From Clostridiales bacterium (GTDB lineage Bacteria > Bacillota > Clostridia > Christensenellales > Pumilibacteraceae), in NCBI GenBank assembly GCA_022508485.1, contig JAFLVD010000001.1:173430-237429 (forward strand): a stretch of DNA of 64,000 nt, read 5' to 3'. The notes beneath the pieces were generated by a model. That model was not told the DNA's origin and searched no databases. It worked only from the letters and a program-made list of their open reading frames with translations. Made by a program: the position numbers and the translations under genes. This document shows positions 62,967 through 64,000 of this stretch, one piece after another; the stretch's first letter is position 1; each line of letters begins with the position of its first letter.

Positions 62967-63647
62967 ATGATAATAGAATCATTTATGACTTTCTTGTCGA
63001 GAATATTCTTTTTCACGTCGTTCGTAAACAACAACGGCTCATTTCCCAAGCCCCTTTCCCCCGACGAAGAAAGAGAATATCTTCAAAAATACCGTAACGG
63101 CGACAAAGCCGCATACGACGTACTGGTAAGACACAATCTTCGGCTCGTCGCGCACATAGTTAAAAAATACAGCAACGCCGGCGAAGCGGACGATCTTATA
63201 AGCGTGGGCAGTATCGGGCTTATTAAAGGTATCGAAACATTCGAGTTCGGCAAGGGCTGCCAGCTTACGACTTATGCGGCCAAGTGTATAGAAAACGAAA
63301 TATTGATGTACATACGCGCAAACAAAAAGCACCGCCAAACGGTAAGTCTGTACGAGCCGGTCAGCGAGGATAAGGACGGCAACGACATCGTGCTTATGGA
63401 CGTAATTACGCGCGACGACAACGACTTTGAATCGATAGAAAACAATATCGTCCTCGAAAAAGTTAAAAAAGTAATGAAATCAACGTTAAGCGACGACGAG
63501 TACACCGTAGTAACTTTAAGGTACGGTCTTGACGGCGAGGACGCAAAAACCCAGTCGGAGGTTGCGGACAGACTGGGCATATCTCGCTCGTACGTTTCGC
63601 GTATTGAAAAACGCGCCATCGGTAAAATCTCAAAGGCATTGATTTAA
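62967..63647 (+). CDS. sigK: RNA polymerase sporulation sigma factor SigK (pro-sigma-K)
   Basis: The 226-residue factor directs late mother-cell transcription. A hydrophobic pro-sequence (about residues 1-20, IIESFMTFLSRIFFFTSF) precedes the sigma core: region 2 has RLVAHIVKKY, EADDLISVGSIGLIKGIETF and TYAAKCIENEILMYIR, and region 4 has TQSEVADRLGISRSYVSRIE. The gene is continuous, with no skin-type element. ATG 62967 has GGTG upstream; a GTG at 62958 is the alternative. SpoIVB at 5537 would trigger its processing; no spoIVFB-like protease other than RseP is in the window. Confidence 0.96.
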   Translation: MIIESFMTFLSRIFFFTSFVNNNGSFPKPLSPDEEREYLQKYRNGDKAAYDVLVRHNLRLVAHIVKKYSNAGEADDLISVGSIGLIKGIETFEFGKGCQLTTYAAKCIENEILMYIRANKKHRQTVSLYEPVSEDKDGNDIVLMDVITRDDNDFESIENNIVLEKVKKVMKSTLSDDEYTVVTLRYGLDGEDAKTQSEVADRLGISRSYVSRIEKRAIGKISKALI

Positions 63648-63720
63648 GTTATAAAATCCACTTATAGCTTAAAACTCTGATAGAACCGTAACAAAGCCCA
63701 TTAAAAATCACACTAAAAAT

Positions 63721-63744
63721 GCCCATAAACTAATGTTTATGGGC
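63721..63744 (-). terminator. Rho-independent terminator of rnpB
   Basis: A perfect 10-bp stem GCCCATAAAC/GTTTATGGGC and a 4-nt loop are followed on the minus strand by ATTTTT. It lies directly after the RNase P RNA 3' end and may also stop sigK read-through. Confidence 0.85.
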
Positions 63745-63746
63745 GC

Positions 63747-64000
63747 GAGAATGACCAGTAAGCCGAATTCTGTTATGACGGTTATCTATCTAGCCGCCGC
63801 GTTGCCGCGGCGGTCAAGCGATTTTAAAGGACGGCGGACCGCCTTAACCCTTACATCTTGCACCGAACGGGGTTTACACAGCCCGAGTCGTTACCGACCC
63901 GGCGGTGAGCTTTTACCTCGCCTTTTCACCGTAGCCTAAACGGCTGTTATTTTCTGTTGCACTTTCCTTGAAGTCGCCTTCACCGGTAGTTAGCCGGCGT
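63747..64000 (-). ncRNA. rnpB: RNase P RNA, 3' portion (5' end beyond the window)
   Basis: The minus strand holds the conserved core GAAAGTGCAACAGAAA (63951-63966) and the 3' signature ACAGAATTCGGCTTACTGG (63755-63773), with G+C-rich helices in between, followed by a terminator. RNase P RNA is the ribozyme that trims tRNA 5' leaders. The 5' region, including the first conserved block, is cut off. Confidence 0.95.

Overview
The window looks like chromosomal core DNA from an endospore-forming member of the Clostridia (Bacillota). Support comes from a complete spoIIIAA-AH operon, spoIVB, spoVM, sigK, a dacF-type carboxypeptidase and a probable spoIIM, together with classic Firmicute gene order (fakA-asp23-rpmB-spoVM-rpe; dxs-nadK-recN-spoIVB; rpsB-tsf-pyrH-frr-uppS-cdsA-dxr-rseP-ispG-polC slot-rimP-nusA-ylxR-ylxQ-infB-rbfA-nrnA-truB-ribF). 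I cannot name the genus. Almost every gene lies on the minus strand. Only rpmB, a 43-residue miniprotein gene and sigK are on the plus strand. I saw no insertion sequence, prophage, CRISPR array or tRNA.

Layout, left to right. 1-6.6 kb: 5' end of recG, fakA, asp23, rpmB, spoVM, rpe, dacF, a SpoIIM-like gene and spoIVB. 6.6-15.2 kb: recN, nadK, dxs, ispA, xseB, xseA, folD, nusB and a second asp23, read from a promoter followed by a structured leader of about 218 nt. 15.3-19.9 kb: the eight-gene spoIIIA operon. 20-24.8 kb: cls, an acyl-ACP thioesterase, efp, pepP and an AP-endonuclease-like gene. 24.8-32.7 kb: the rimP-nusA-infB-truB-ribF translation operon. 32.7-36.8 kb: a small RHH-like protein, a LytS-type kinase with a SARP-like regulator, and a polymerase-less PolC derivative sitting in the polC slot. 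36.7-45.2 kb: isoprenoid, lipid and envelope genes plus rpsB-tsf. 45.3-49.9 kb: a DUF1292 protein with a Cys/His tail, ruvX, the miniprotein, nifS, iscR, and rseC fused in frame to glyA. 49.9-64 kb: aspS, hisS, hslUV, trmFO, topA, dprA, comM, a GT-C membrane protein, sigK and the 3' part of rnpB.

Several observations go beyond routine annotation. (1) Four genes without a Shine-Dalgarno sequence (rpe, nadK, ispG, ruvX) have a -10 box ending exactly 6 nt before the start codon. Three of these also have a -35 box with a 17-bp spacer, so they look like genuine leaderless genes. Two sporulation genes show the same arrangement with sigma-E-like boxes. (2) The polC slot holds a 493-residue protein that keeps the PolC N-terminal region and an intact DEDDh exonuclease, lacks PHP and polymerase domains, and carries a QTSLF clamp-binding-like motif. 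(3) rimP can only start at an AUA codon. (4) A 43-residue Cys-containing membrane miniprotein sits behind a perfect sigma-G consensus promoter. (5) The hslV leader is built from two tandem 82-bp units sharing a motif with the asp23/nusB leader. All identifications are from reading the sequence; no database search was run.
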